Of a stretch of 64,000 nucleotides of DNA, positions 15,593 through 26,100 are shown piece by piece. Below the pieces are notes generated by a model that saw only the letters and a program-made list of their open reading frames with translations, was not told where the DNA came from and ran no database searches. Each line of letters begins with the position of its first letter. The first letter of the stretch is position 1. Origin of the DNA: Paenibacillus sp. SZ31. GTDB taxonomy: Bacteria; Bacillota; Bacilli; Paenibacillales; Paenibacillaceae. Both the position numbers and the translations under genes were made by a program. The stretch is from positions 41,381 to 105,380 of the forward strand of contig NZ_JABBEA010000020.1 in assembly GCF_012912005.1 (NCBI RefSeq), written 5' to 3'.

Positions 15593-17123
15593 CGAGATCG
15601 AAGTTCGCGAAGGATTAAAATTGAAAGTCGATTGGCACGACATGGGCTTTGTTATAACAGGGGAAGCATCTAACGGGATTGAAGCTGACGAACTTTTGAA
15701 ATCTGAACACTTCGACCTGCTGATTACCGATATGAACATGCCGGTCATGGATGGCGTCCGATTAATGGATGTCTGCCGCAGTTATAATCCTTCTATCCAG
15801 ATTGTCATTATCACGGGTTATGAAGATTTTCAATATGCCAGAGCGGGGGTCCGCAGCCAGGTGATGGATTATTTACTGAAGCCTGTAACCCGGGATGAAC
15901 TGAAAGCAACATTAGGCAAAATCAAAGCGGATCTGGATGATCAACGTAAAGTACGAGGTGATTCCGAATTGCTGCAATGGCGCCTATCTCAGTATTACCG
16001 GGAAATGAAAGAACGTTTCCTTCTTGATCTCGTCAGAGGCAATCGTCTTCCGCCTTCCTCACTGCCAGAACGACTTCGATTGTTCCATCTCGAATCACGG
16101 CAGGATCAGAAGGTCTGTTTCATCACCGCGAGTATAAGTCAATCAGACAAGCAGAATATTCGAAAAGATCGCTCACACGAGCAGATGCATCTCCCTTTTG
16201 AGCTGGTATGTTACGAAATCGCCCAGTCTGATTCAGACAATGTCCAGGTTTTTCATGATTCAGCACACGCAGGCATCATGCATTTCATGGTACAAGACGG
16301 TATGCAGTACGAATTCATCCAACAGCTCACGGGACATACGGCATCTGTTTTTTCCATGAAACTCAAGATTGGGGTGGGACTTTCTGGTTCTGGACTTGAG
16401 CATTGGAAAGAAGGTTACATCCATTCCCTTCTGGCTTGGAATTCAGCTGAACGGGCTGGCAACACTCCGAATCCTCAGGCAGGAACAGATTATAGTCCAT
16501 TACTGCCTGAGGAAACTACCCGAACGCTACATCGTTGCCTCATCCGAGGGGAACTGGACTCCTTCCGCAGCCTGATCCGCAAGGAACTTCACGAAGCATT
16601 CCAGCTCTCTCCATCCCGAATGACACGAGGTATTTTTCAAATTTCACTGTTGATGGATTTTCCGATGACCCCGGAATGGATACTGTGGCTCAAGACGCCA
16701 GATCAAGCAGAACGCTTATTAATGCAATGGGCTCAAGATTTCCTGAGTAGACAACTTCCTTCAGAAGATGGGGATGGGACGATTATAGAGTTAGCCAAAC
16801 GATATATCGAGGAGAACTACATGCAGGAGCTAACGTTGACGTTGCTCGCTGAACGATTTAACTATTATCCTACCTATTTCTCCGAACTGTTTAAGGAAGG
16901 GGCAGGTACCTCTTTTATTCAGTATGTGACGGGCGTTCGGATGAAACACGCCTTGCAACTGCTGAAGGAAACCCAATTAACCGTGTGGGATATTACAGAA
17001 CTGACCGGCTTCAGTTCGCCAAGTTATTTCAGCTCGAAATTCAAAAGAATGTTCAACATGAGTCCTTCAGATTATCGCTTGCTGCATTCCGAAAAAATCG
17101 ATAGTCATGATCCGAAGAAATGA
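15567..17123 (+). CDS. YesN-type response regulator with AraC DNA-binding domain
   Basis: A 518-residue regulator. The receiver domain has the acidic pair IADDE near residue 8, the phospho-Asp in LLITDMNMPVMDG near residue 55, and the Lys in YLLKPVTRDEL near 104. A variable linker follows, and the C-terminal AraC helix-turn-helix pair is LTLLAERFNYYPTYFSELFK and ITELTGFSSPSYFSSKFKRM. The start at 15567 is 6 bases from GGAGG; ATG at 15564 is also possible. The gene overlaps the kinase by 26 bases. It probably activates the transporter genes downstream. Confidence 0.92.
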   Translation: MYNVLIADDEIEVREGLKLKVDWHDMGFVITGEASNGIEADELLKSEHFDLLITDMNMPVMDGVRLMDVCRSYNPSIQIVIITGYEDFQYARAGVRSQVMDYLLKPVTRDELKATLGKIKADLDDQRKVRGDSELLQWRLSQYYREMKERFLLDLVRGNRLPPSSLPERLRLFHLESRQDQKVCFITASISQSDKQNIRKDRSHEQMHLPFELVCYEIAQSDSDNVQVFHDSAHAGIMHFMVQDGMQYEFIQQLTGHTASVFSMKLKIGVGLSGSGLEHWKEGYIHSLLAWNSAERAGNTPNPQAGTDYSPLLPEETTRTLHRCLIRGELDSFRSLIRKELHEAFQLSPSRMTRGIFQISLLMDFPMTPEWILWLKTPDQAERLLMQWAQDFLSRQLPSEDGDGTIIELAKRYIEENYMQELTLTLLAERFNYYPTYFSELFKEGAGTSFIQYVTGVRMKHALQLLKETQLTVWDITELTGFSSPSYFSSKFKRMFNMSPSDYRLLHSEKIDSHDPKK

Positions 17124-17239
17124 GATTCAAGCTGATCCCCTTCCCCGGTATGATGTGGTTACCAAGAGAACGCCGTATGTTGTAAGCGGATTCATAACTG
17201 GTGACCATTATTCTTACCCATTCAGAAGGGAGGCACATG

Positions 17240-18154
17240 ATGAAAAAGCAGACCAAGCCCTTATACGGTCAGCACAATACCACAGCCTACTTGTTTCTTC
17301 TGCCCTGGCTGATCGGACTCTTCTGTCTGACACTGGGACCGATGGTTGCGTCCCTATACTTATCCATGACCAAATTCAACCTGCTGTCATCACCGACTTG
17401 GACCGGACTTAGCAACTATGTTCACATTTTTACCGAGGACGATACCTTTCGCAGGTCCCTTGGGCTGACGTTTTATTATGTCTTTCTATCCGTTCCACTA
17501 AGGCTCGCCTTCGCCCTATTGGTGGCAATGGCGCTGAACAAGGGAATTCGAGCCCTCGGCATCTACCGGACCGTATATTACATCCCTTCCCTCTTGGGTG
17601 GCAGCGTCGCGATTGCAATCGTCTGGCGGCAACTTTTTGAGGGGAATGGATTGGTCAATCAGTTTTTAAGCTGGTTTGGTATCTCGGGACCATCCTGGAT
17701 TGCGCATCCGGATTATGTGGTCTATACCATCATCACGCTATCCGTGTGGCAATTCGGGTCTGCCATGGTCATCTTTCTTGCTGGTCTGAAACAGATCCCG
17801 GCAGACTTATATGAAGCTTCCGATGTCGATGGAGCGGGCAAGATACGTCAATTTTTTGGAATTACCCTGCCCATGCTCTCCCCCGTTATCTTTTTTAACC
17901 TGATCATGAGCATGATCAATTCATTCCAGGCGTTTACACCAGCTTATGTGATCGGGGATGGCCGCGGGGGTCCACTCGATGCAACGATGTTCTATACCTT
18001 GTATCTGTATCTGAAAGGTTTCTCGTTCTTTGATATGGGTTATGCTTCGGCTCTGGCATGGATCATGTTGGTCATTATCGGGGTATTCACCGCAATCGTC
18101 TTTGTTACATCCCGATTTTGGGTGTTCTACGGGGACAATCAGGAGGGGAGGTAA
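17240..18154 (+). CDS. Sugar ABC transporter permease, MalF/UgpA type
   Basis: A 304-residue membrane protein with six predicted helices, beginning TAYLFLLPWLIGLFCLTLGP. The EAA loop for the ATPase reads YEASDVDGAGKIRQFFGITLPMLSP. GGGAGG lies 6 bases before the ATG at 17240 (17237 is the alternative). The next permease gene overlaps the stop codon (TAATG). No ATPase gene is present, as is common for such systems in Bacilli, which share MsmX-type ATPases. Confidence 0.92.
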   Translation: MKKQTKPLYGQHNTTAYLFLLPWLIGLFCLTLGPMVASLYLSMTKFNLLSSPTWTGLSNYVHIFTEDDTFRRSLGLTFYYVFLSVPLRLAFALLVAMALNKGIRALGIYRTVYYIPSLLGGSVAIAIVWRQLFEGNGLVNQFLSWFGISGPSWIAHPDYVVYTIITLSVWQFGSAMVIFLAGLKQIPADLYEASDVDGAGKIRQFFGITLPMLSPVIFFNLIMSMINSFQAFTPAYVIGDGRGGPLDATMFYTLYLYLKGFSFFDMGYASALAWIMLVIIGVFTAIVFVTSRFWVFYGDNQEGR

Positions 18155-18999
18155 TGCATGTGCCAATCAAACGACAACTGGTTCAGGCCGGGAGGCATGC
18201 CGCCATTATACTCCTCGGTCTGCTGATGTTATATCCAGTACTATGGTTGATTCTCAGTTCGTTTAAACCGAACCATCTCATCTTCACCAGTGGCAGTCTT
18301 TTCCCAACCAGCTTCACGCTGGAGCACTATATTAATGGCTGGAAAGGTCTCCAGGGCATCTCCTTCGGCCGTTTCTTCGGCAACTCCGTGCTGATCTCGG
18401 TCATGAGTGTGCTGGGCAATGTGATCTCCTGTTCCCTTGCAGCCTTCGCCTTCTCCAGATTGAAGTTCAGATTCAAAGGCCTGTGGTTCAGCATGATGTT
18501 GGTCACAATTATGTTGCCTTACCATGTTACTCTGGTGCCCCAGTACATTCTCTACAATGAGCTTCAATGGATTAATACGTATTTCCCGCTGATTCTGCCC
18601 AAATGGCTCGCGCAGGATTCCTTCTTCATCTTGCTCATGGTTCAATTCATACGCGGTATTCCGCGAGAGCTGGACGAGAGTGCAACCATTGACGGTTGCG
18701 GGCAATCACAGATCTTTTTCCGAATCGTAGTGCCACTGCTCGTTCCAGCACTGATTACAACCGCGATCTTCACCTTCCTGTGGAGCTGGGATGATTTTTT
18801 CAGCCAGATGATCTATCTGAGCAAAATTGATCTGTTCACCGTGCAGCTGGGCATTCGGTCTCTCTTCGATCCATCAGGACAATCCGATTGGGGCGCTTTG
18901 CTCGCCATGTCCACCCTGTCACTGCTTCCCGTGACCATCATCTTTTTACTGTTTCAACGATATTTCCTTGAGGGCATTGCGACCACAGGTCTGAAGTAA
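18154..18999 (+). CDS. Sugar ABC transporter permease, MalG/UgpE type
   Basis: A 281-residue permease with six predicted helices (HAAIILLGLLMLYPVLWLIL at the N-terminus). The EAA loop is ELDESATIDGCGQSQIFFRIVVPLLVP. The C-terminus RYFLEGIATTGLK is typical of the MalG class. The start at 18154 overlaps the preceding stop by one base and follows AGGAGGGGAGG. It forms the heteromeric channel with the upstream permease. Confidence 0.92.
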   Translation: MHVPIKRQLVQAGRHAAIILLGLLMLYPVLWLILSSFKPNHLIFTSGSLFPTSFTLEHYINGWKGLQGISFGRFFGNSVLISVMSVLGNVISCSLAAFAFSRLKFRFKGLWFSMMLVTIMLPYHVTLVPQYILYNELQWINTYFPLILPKWLAQDSFFILLMVQFIRGIPRELDESATIDGCGQSQIFFRIVVPLLVPALITTAIFTFLWSWDDFFSQMIYLSKIDLFTVQLGIRSLFDPSGQSDWGALLAMSTLSLLPVTIIFLLFQRYFLEGIATTGLK

Positions 19000-19038
19000 C
19001 AACACGTTTCTTATTATCCATAGACAGGGGGATTTACC

Positions 19039-20364
19039 ATGTTCAAACGCTTCATGATCGGTATGATCACTTCACTCTTGTTATTCGTAACCGCTTGCTC
19101 CGGAACAGACCACACGGGTGCTAATGATGCAAGCAATGGTAATGATAATGGAACTACCGAGGGCGGACAGGTCGAACTGCGCATCATGTGGTGGGGTGAC
19201 CAGAAACGGGCAGATATTACGAATGAAGCCTTGAAGATCTTTCAGGCAAAACATCCGGATATTAAAATTGTAGGTGAATTTGCACCCTCCTCCGGATATT
19301 TTGACAAGTTGAATACCCAGTTGGCATCCGGCACAGCACCAGATATCTTTTTCCTTGGGGGAAATGTCGTGGACTATGCCAAAAAAGATGTCCTACTTAA
19401 TCTGGACCCGTATGTAGGCAACGAACTGAATCTGGACGGTATGGATGAAACCATGATCGAATACGGACGTCTCGACGGGAAGCTGCAACATATCTCTGCC
19501 GGTGCGAACGCACGGGGAATTGTTGTAAATCAGGCACTCTTTGAGAAAGCCGGCGTGCCTTTGCCAGCTTCGGATTGGGACTGGGCGGACTATGCCGCCA
19601 TTAGCAAGGAGTTGTCCGACAAGCTCGGAGACGGCTTTTATGCAACGTACAATTTTACCGTCGACGGAATGGATATTTATCTAAAACAACGGGGTAAACA
19701 GCTGTATGACATGAAAAACGGCACACTCGGATTCGCCAAGGAAGATATTCTGGAATGGTTCCAGTATTGGGAAAAGACTTCGGCATCCGGCGGTGTAGTT
19801 ACACCGGAATTGCAGGTATCCAACCCGCATGATGACACCAGTAAGTCCCTGTTGATCACAGGTAAAGCAGCCATGACCCTCCTGCCATCCAACCAGCTGG
19901 CTGCATTCCAGAGCTTGACGGAAGACCCGTTAGTCCTTCTCCCCGTACCACGTGGCCCTAAGGGAACGGGTGTTGTATTTGAATCCAGTCAGGGATTATC
20001 AGGTTATGCCAATACCAAACATCCGAAGGAAGTGGCAACGTTAATGGATTTCTGGATTCATGATACGGAAGCAGCCAAAATCCTCGGTAATGACCGCGGC
20101 GTGCCTGTTACGGAAGCCAATCGTAATCTTCTTCAGGAAGGTGCAGGCCCTGTGGAGGAAATTGTCTATAACTACACGAGCCTCGTCTCCGAGGCTACGA
20201 AGACTGAACCTTTTGACGTGAGCTACAACCCTCCTGGATTTGCAGAGTTCTCCAAGTTAGCTCAGACGACGAATCAGGAGATCGGATTTGGACGAAAAAG
20301 TGTGGAGCAAGCTGTCTCCGACTTCTATAACGGGACCGTTCGTATCTTTGAATCGAATCAATAA
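19039..20364 (+). CDS. Sugar ABC transporter substrate-binding lipoprotein
   Basis: A 441-residue binding protein. The signal MFKRFMIGMITSLLLFVTAC ends at the lipid-modified Cys, followed by a Gly/Asn-rich tether. The mature part starts VELRIMWWGDQKRADI with ASGTAPDIFFLGGNVV further on, as in family 1 solute-binding proteins. AGGGGG precedes the ATG. It lies 39 bases after the permease genes and supplies substrate to them; specificity cannot be read from sequence. Confidence 0.92.
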   Translation: MFKRFMIGMITSLLLFVTACSGTDHTGANDASNGNDNGTTEGGQVELRIMWWGDQKRADITNEALKIFQAKHPDIKIVGEFAPSSGYFDKLNTQLASGTAPDIFFLGGNVVDYAKKDVLLNLDPYVGNELNLDGMDETMIEYGRLDGKLQHISAGANARGIVVNQALFEKAGVPLPASDWDWADYAAISKELSDKLGDGFYATYNFTVDGMDIYLKQRGKQLYDMKNGTLGFAKEDILEWFQYWEKTSASGGVVTPELQVSNPHDDTSKSLLITGKAAMTLLPSNQLAAFQSLTEDPLVLLPVPRGPKGTGVVFESSQGLSGYANTKHPKEVATLMDFWIHDTEAAKILGNDRGVPVTEANRNLLQEGAGPVEEIVYNYTSLVSEATKTEPFDVSYNPPGFAEFSKLAQTTNQEIGFGRKSVEQAVSDFYNGTVRIFESNQ

Positions 20365-20387
20365 GCAGACGCTGTGAGGAGGAACAT

Positions 20388-22034
20388 ATGACAGAAGAGA
20401 TACTGAATCGGCTACGCAACATCTCGATTATGGATCAAGTTCAGCCAGTTAAACCGGAAGATCAGCAGTTATTACAGGAATGGCATGCGTCGGGTATCCG
20501 GTTTGCGGCATCGGGCGGACAAATGGAAGCTACGTATTATACAGCAGTAGAGAAATTGCTTGCTTGCATTCTGCCCATGGGAAACAACGATCCCATTTTA
20601 CAAGAAGGTGGCATCTATCTGGGATGTTGGTTAGAGAGCACAGGTACCATCAATGCGGAGCTGCTGTCTCGCCTGCTGCCTTCCGTGTCCGAAACAACGT
20701 ACCTCGCATTTGCCGAGCAGCAAAGAGATGATGGATTGCTTCCGTATAAACTCACGGCAAACGGACCCTCTTTCCGGCAAATCCAGTTGGTCACTCCACT
20801 GGCACGCAGTGTGTGGAACCACTATCAGCTTCATGGCAAGCACTCGTCTTTCCTCAATACGATGTATAAGGCCATGGTTCGTTACGATGAGTGGATTGCA
20901 CGCAACCGTAATACTCGAGGAACCGGCTGTGTAGAAGCCTTCAGTACGTTTGACACCGGACATGACTTATCTCCCCGATTCTGGCATGTTCCGGATACAC
21001 CTTACATGAATGATGCTTCTGCCTATCACCCGGATTCTCCGATTCTGCCGTTTCTGGCACCAGATCTGACCGCCAATATCTATTGTCAGCGCATATATCT
21101 GTCCCGTATGGCAGAGGAGCTTGGAGAATCGGGAACGGATTGGAAAGCAAAAGCCGAATCCAGCCTGGAAAGTCTCTTCCGTTATTGTTACGACGAACAG
21201 GATATGTTCTTCTATGATCGGGACCGTAATGACGAATTGGTCAAAGTCAAATCCGATGTACTGCTTCGCGTGATGGCCTGCGAGGTGGGCGACCGTGAAT
21301 TGTTCGATAACCTACTACGTCGGTACCTGTTGAATACAAGCAAGTTTTTCGCTAAATACCCGTTTACATCGATTTCAATGGATGATCCCAGATTCGATCC
21401 CTTTTCCTCCTATAACAGCTGGGGAGGGGCATCCAATTTCCTGAGTCTGATTCGGGCACCACACGCATTCGAGTATCATCATCGATATGTAGAACTGACT
21501 TGGGTAATGCAGACTATCTTGTCCGCTCTATCCAAAGATAAGCGATTTGGTCAGGTACTAAGCCCGTGGACCGGAGAACAAGGTTTTACCGAGACGTACT
21601 CACCTACTATCCTTTGTCTTCTCGATTATGTGGAGCGGTTATGCGGAATTATGCCTGTTGGATCGAATCAGCTCTGGTTTACCGGTCTGCTTCCTATCGA
21701 TATGGATCATGGTGAGATCGTATCTGGCAACACGGCTTATAGCCGGAAGGTCCATGGATTAAGATATGAATTGGTCAACACCTCTGATCGCATGACGGTA
21801 TATCTGGAAGGCAAGGTTCATCTGGACGGCCCGTCAGGGATCCGGCTGGTGACGGATCATAGCGGACATCTGGAAGACGTTATTGGAATGAGCGTTCGCA
21901 CCGTCGAGGGGGAGCTTTTCTATCAAGGCGAGTGCATACCGATCCGGATCAAAGGAAATGAAATGCAGCGTTATGCTGATGGAAATTTGAAAACTGAGCG
22001 CGATATTGGCATCATCCATCCTACGTATCGTTAA
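20388..22034 (+). CDS. MGH1-like (alpha/alpha)6-barrel glycoside hydrolase
   Basis: A 548-residue cytoplasmic protein without signal peptide. Patterns such as GGIYLGCWLESTGTINAELLSR, AFAEQQRDDGLLPY, FDTGHDLSPRFW, DLTANIYCQRIYLSRMAEELG and YNSWGGASNFLSLIRAPHAFEYHHRY are those of alpha/alpha-barrel glycosidases of the MGH1/GH63-related kind. Its likely role is hydrolysis of the imported oligosaccharide. TGAGGAGGAACAT precedes the ATG, 23 bases after the binding-protein gene. The family call is moderate; catalytic residues are not assigned. Confidence 0.75.
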   Translation: MTEEILNRLRNISIMDQVQPVKPEDQQLLQEWHASGIRFAASGGQMEATYYTAVEKLLACILPMGNNDPILQEGGIYLGCWLESTGTINAELLSRLLPSVSETTYLAFAEQQRDDGLLPYKLTANGPSFRQIQLVTPLARSVWNHYQLHGKHSSFLNTMYKAMVRYDEWIARNRNTRGTGCVEAFSTFDTGHDLSPRFWHVPDTPYMNDASAYHPDSPILPFLAPDLTANIYCQRIYLSRMAEELGESGTDWKAKAESSLESLFRYCYDEQDMFFYDRDRNDELVKVKSDVLLRVMACEVGDRELFDNLLRRYLLNTSKFFAKYPFTSISMDDPRFDPFSSYNSWGGASNFLSLIRAPHAFEYHHRYVELTWVMQTILSALSKDKRFGQVLSPWTGEQGFTETYSPTILCLLDYVERLCGIMPVGSNQLWFTGLLPIDMDHGEIVSGNTAYSRKVHGLRYELVNTSDRMTVYLEGKVHLDGPSGIRLVTDHSGHLEDVIGMSVRTVEGELFYQGECIPIRIKGNEMQRYADGNLKTERDIGIIHPTYR

Positions 22035-22046
22035 TTGTTTGTACGC

Positions 22047-22095
22047 AAAAAGCGCAAGTTGCGGAGGCTCACTGCCCCTGCACTTGCGCTTTTGC
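22047..22095. terminator. Bidirectional terminator between convergent genes
   Basis: AAAAGCGCAAGT and ACTTGCGCTTTT form a 12-bp stem with A and T tracts at either end, serving the glycosidase gene and the convergent gene ending at 22108. Confidence 0.85.
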
Positions 22096-22107
22096 ATTTC
22101 TTTATTT

Positions 22108-22452
22108 CTACACCTTCCGTTGCCACGCCGGATGACGATAAAATTCAATCGTATCAATATAATTTACCGTGAACTGCTGCTCCACATCTGACAGGTTCAA
22201 CAGTTTGCGGTCGATTTGCTTCATACCCATGACCACATCATGGCGAAGCAGGTCCATCGCTATTTTGCCTACAAACCCGCCTTCCATCTCTTTATGCTTG
22301 GTACGAAACTCTTCATTGTAGATCAGTTCAGGCGTGAATGCCGCTTCGACGAATGCATTAACGAGCGTAAGCTCATTGTCCTCGATCTGCACTGCCATAT
22401 AATAATTGCCACGCTCATCCTTAATGAGGTCTTTATACATTTCTACGATCAT
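22108..22452 (-). CDS. Hypothetical protein, 114 aa
   Basis: A soluble protein (MIVEMYKDLIKDERGNYYMAV...) with no membrane segment and no motif I recognise. GAGGAG lies about 9 bases before the ATG at 22452; an in-frame GTG at 22461 is too close to that site. The gene is monocistronic as far as visible, ends at a shared terminator, and is divergent from the gene at 22576. Function unknown. Confidence 0.65.
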   Translation of the reverse strand: MIVEMYKDLIKDERGNYYMAVQIEDNELTLVNAFVEAAFTPELIYNEEFRTKHKEMEGGFVGKIAMDLLRHDVVMGMKQIDRKLLNLSDVEQQFTVNYIDTIEFYRHPAWQRKV

Positions 22453-22575
22453 GTGAATCACTCCTCTATTATAAAAGAAACCCCGTTAGCCTTAAAGAAC
22501 ATGGGCTATCAAACGTACACCTTCCGACCCCGTTCCTTCATATACTAGGTACAAATGGCGAACGGAGGAATACTT

Positions 22576-22998
22576 ATGAGCTGGCAGCATCTCCATACTG
22601 GAAAAACACTTCAGCAGCGTCTGGCAGAACTCCAGGGGCACCTTGCCGAACTGAATACTCCACTCTCCGGGTTGGAACCGGGACGTATTCGTCGTGTCTA
22701 TTCAAAGCAGTTTATCAAAGTAAACCGTCAATTATTCATTCCACTCAGCCTGAATTCCATTCGGGTATTCGATATTCCTCGAACACGGCGAGGCATCAGA
22801 GTCGGAATCCGTACGACGTTCCCTTCCTGGAATGCATTTAACAATATCAGACTTGTAGGCGTGGGACTGGATTATCTTGAACTCCAGGGAAAAGGCAGAG
22901 TCCCTTCCCGTATTCTATTTCCTCTCTCCAGCGTTGAGTCGATCTATCGGCCAACCGCCGGAAGAAAGAGCCTGAAACGGCCTTGTAGCCGGAAGTAA
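22576..22998 (+). CDS. Hypothetical protein, 140 aa
   Basis: A basic protein with a helical N-terminus (QQRLAELQGHLAELNTPL) and a beta-rich remainder containing IPLSLNSIRVFDIPRTRRG and GVGLDYLELQ. The start at 22576 follows ACGGAGGAATACTT. No membrane segment or known domain is seen. Confidence 0.65.
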   Translation: MSWQHLHTGKTLQQRLAELQGHLAELNTPLSGLEPGRIRRVYSKQFIKVNRQLFIPLSLNSIRVFDIPRTRRGIRVGIRTTFPSWNAFNNIRLVGVGLDYLELQGKGRVPSRILFPLSSVESIYRPTAGRKSLKRPCSRK

Positions 22999-23115
22999 AG
23001 CTGATTCTTTTCGCAAACCTTATACTGGTTCCCGAATGTCTGCATACGGTTGCTCCCTTCCAATATATAATTATAACCCATGCGCCCACTCTTCTGCTGA
23101 AGAATCAGTTTATGT

Positions 23116-23158
23116 CAAAAAGCGGTGAGAACAGAACTGCTTCTGTATCTCACCGCTC
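23116..23158 (-). terminator. Terminator after the cytochrome P450 gene
   Basis: Minus-strand AGCGGTGAGA and TCTCACCGCT form a stem with an inner ACAGAA/TTCTGT pairing, followed by TTTTT. Confidence 0.88.
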
Positions 23159-23197
23159 AGCCAATTACGGATCAAGCTGATCCTTCACATGTTTAGT

Positions 23198-26100
23198 TCA
23201 GATGCCTGTCCATACGTCCTTGGCATAACGACCTTCCTGCTGAAGCTGATTAAGCCAATCTTCTGCTTCCTTCGCGGACTTGCCGTGAATATCAGTGTAT
23301 GCCTGCTGGAGAGTAGCTTCTACATCAGGTGCCATTTTGCTACCATCACCACAAATATACAGATGCGCACCCGCTTCAAGCAGAGGAATCAGATGACGGG
23401 CATCGTCTCTCATCAGATGCTGTACATAACATTTTTCTTCCCCATCCACTCGGGAGAAGGCCGTGTGAAGCTCTACAAGCCCTTCTTGCTGGGCCGCTTC
23501 CAGTTCATTTTTGTACAGATAATCATGTTCGGGATTCCGGCATCCAAAATACAGATGAGCTTCGCCAACCTCTTGACCTTGTTCCTTCAATACATGCCTT
23601 GCCTGCAAGAAACCTCGGAATGGAGCAACACCTGTACCCGGACCTACCATGATGACGGGAACCTGTGCATCTTCCGGCAATTGGAACCCGGATTCCGGTG
23701 TCCGGGTAAACATGACAATCTCATCACCCGACTTCAGGTTAGCCAGATAGTTGGACGCAATGCCTTTGTATTCTCCCTGTCCACTCCATGCCGGAGCTCG
23801 CACTACGCTCACCGTAATACTCGCTTGATCGGGCTGAACACGCGGTGAACTGGAGATCGAATAATATCTGGCTTTTAATGAAGGCAGTAATTCCAGGAAG
23901 CGCTCGAACGGCAGTTCACAAGCCTCATATTTCACCAGATAATCCAGCATGGATATCCGTTTATTCCGCACTTCATCCATATACATGGATTCATCAAGCA
24001 GCGCTTCAAGCTCTTTCTTATGCGGTGGACATACTGTGTATGCTGCCATTTCTCTCAGTTGCGCACGAGTTGCCGCCTCCTGAAGCTCAACGCTATGACT
24101 GAGCAGATCATACAGGTTAACCGGTTGATGCAGTGGTAGATGCGCGGCACTCCGACCGGATGCATCCAGAACCAAATGCTCCGTACCGGTAAACCCGTAT
24201 CGACGAAGTACACGTTCCACAAGTTCCGGTGGATTCTGTGGCAGAATGCCCAGATGATCCCCTTCCTTGTAGGTTATGCCTTCAGGCAATTTGATCTCCA
24301 GGTGACGTGTGCTTCGTTCACTGCCCGCGTCATGAAGCTCCCTGTTCTCCAGTACTTCTGCCACATGTGCATCATACGTATCCGCAAGCGGGGTTACGGC
24401 GAGTCCGCTGACAAATTGTACAGACAGTGAGCTGCGTTCGCTATTGGAGCTTGTGTTTAATTTCAGTCCCATCATTCGTGCGAGATCCGGCCATAATTGC
24501 TCTGTCCAATCCCCCACCTGTTTCTCAAAATCGCCGCTTGCATCTGACTCACCCAGCGGCGATAATCGCTCTGCTCCTCTGGAAGATAACTGTTCATCTA
24601 TTAAACGCGGAATACGCTGATAGGTGCTGGCCCAGTTGTGGTCACCGCATCCAAGAACGGCGAAACGCACACCTTTGAATTCATTGGCATCCGCATGTTC
24701 GATCCACTCGACAAACATCTTGGCATTACTTGGCGGCTGACCATTATAGGATGCACTGACAATAATAACGGCACCATCTTTCGGCAGTTTGCCAACGCGA
24801 TCATCCAGCGCAGCGACCTCACTGCGGAAACCTTGATATCTGGCGGTATCCGCAATTTCACGTGCAATACCTTCCGCGGTCCCCAGATTGGAACCGTATA
24901 GAACAAGCATCGGTGTGTGATGGGCATTCGCCGCATCCGGCTCTGTTCTTTTGGCAACCGGAGTCGGTTCTTCGACCGCTACACCCGGAACGGCCATGAC
25001 TGGCTGCCCCCCACGAGCACGTACACGAATTGTGAAGTTATCCGGTTTGAGCGTCAGGGTTTCTTTCACCTTTAACTGATAATCGGAATGATCTATGAAG
25101 TCAAAATGCTTGAGCACCATGCCCAGTACGAGCGTTGCTTCCTGAAGTGCAAACTGCTGACCAATGCAGGCCCGTTGACCATTACCGAAAGGTTTGTAGG
25201 CATCATGCGGCACTTTGCTCGGATCTTCAAATCGTTCCGGACGGAATTCCTCAACATCGTCTCCCCATGCTTCACGGTCGCGATGCAGCTTGGGAATAAG
25301 TACACTGACGCTGTCGCCTTTTTGCAAAGGATATTGACCTGCAAGTATCGTGTCCTCTTTTGCATACAGGGAAAATGCAGGAGCTGTAGGCCATAATCGC
25401 AATGCTTCGTTCAAAACCATACGAACGTACTTCAGATTGCGAACCTGGTTGTACGTTGGAACTGGATCTTTCAGAATCTGATCCACTTCAGCTTGAGCTT
25501 TAGCCAGCGTCTCCGGATTCTTCATCAGATAATAGACGGCGAAGGATAACAGTCCACTTGTGGTCTCATGTCCAGCAATCAGGAAGGTAATAATCTGATA
25601 ACGGATGTTCTCATCATCCAGTGTTTCTCCCGTCTCCGGGTCCTTACCGCTGAGCATGTGGGACAATAGATCGTCTGCCCCTTCCTGCGGTTGCTCTTTG
25701 CGCTCGGCAATAATGTGATCCACCAACGAGAACATCGAACGGATATCCTGTTCAAACTGTTTCTTTTTGGTGATCATCAGCTTGTCTTGCAGACGCAGTC
25801 GCTGCAATGAACTCATGGATTCATCCAACGCACGAACCATACTCGTAATGAATGGGTGTGGTTCTTCCCGATAGAAGCTGTTAAACCGATAGTTGAAACC
25901 ACACAGTCCAATCGTATCGAGCGTTAGCCGTGTCATATCATCCGGAACGTTAACCGTCTCATCCGGGTTCAATCGCGACCATTTCTGAACCAGCTGCACA
26001 GCCAGGTCAATCATTTTGTTGTGGTATCCCTGCATGGCACGTTGACTGAAGCTTGGCAGCAGCACGTTATGGGCTTTTTTCCAATTCGGTTCTTCGGTCC

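Noticed and set aside
23189..23848. A 219-codon plus-strand open frame
   Set aside because: It is antisense to the reductase domain of the P450 fusion, whose motifs are unmistakable on the minus strand.
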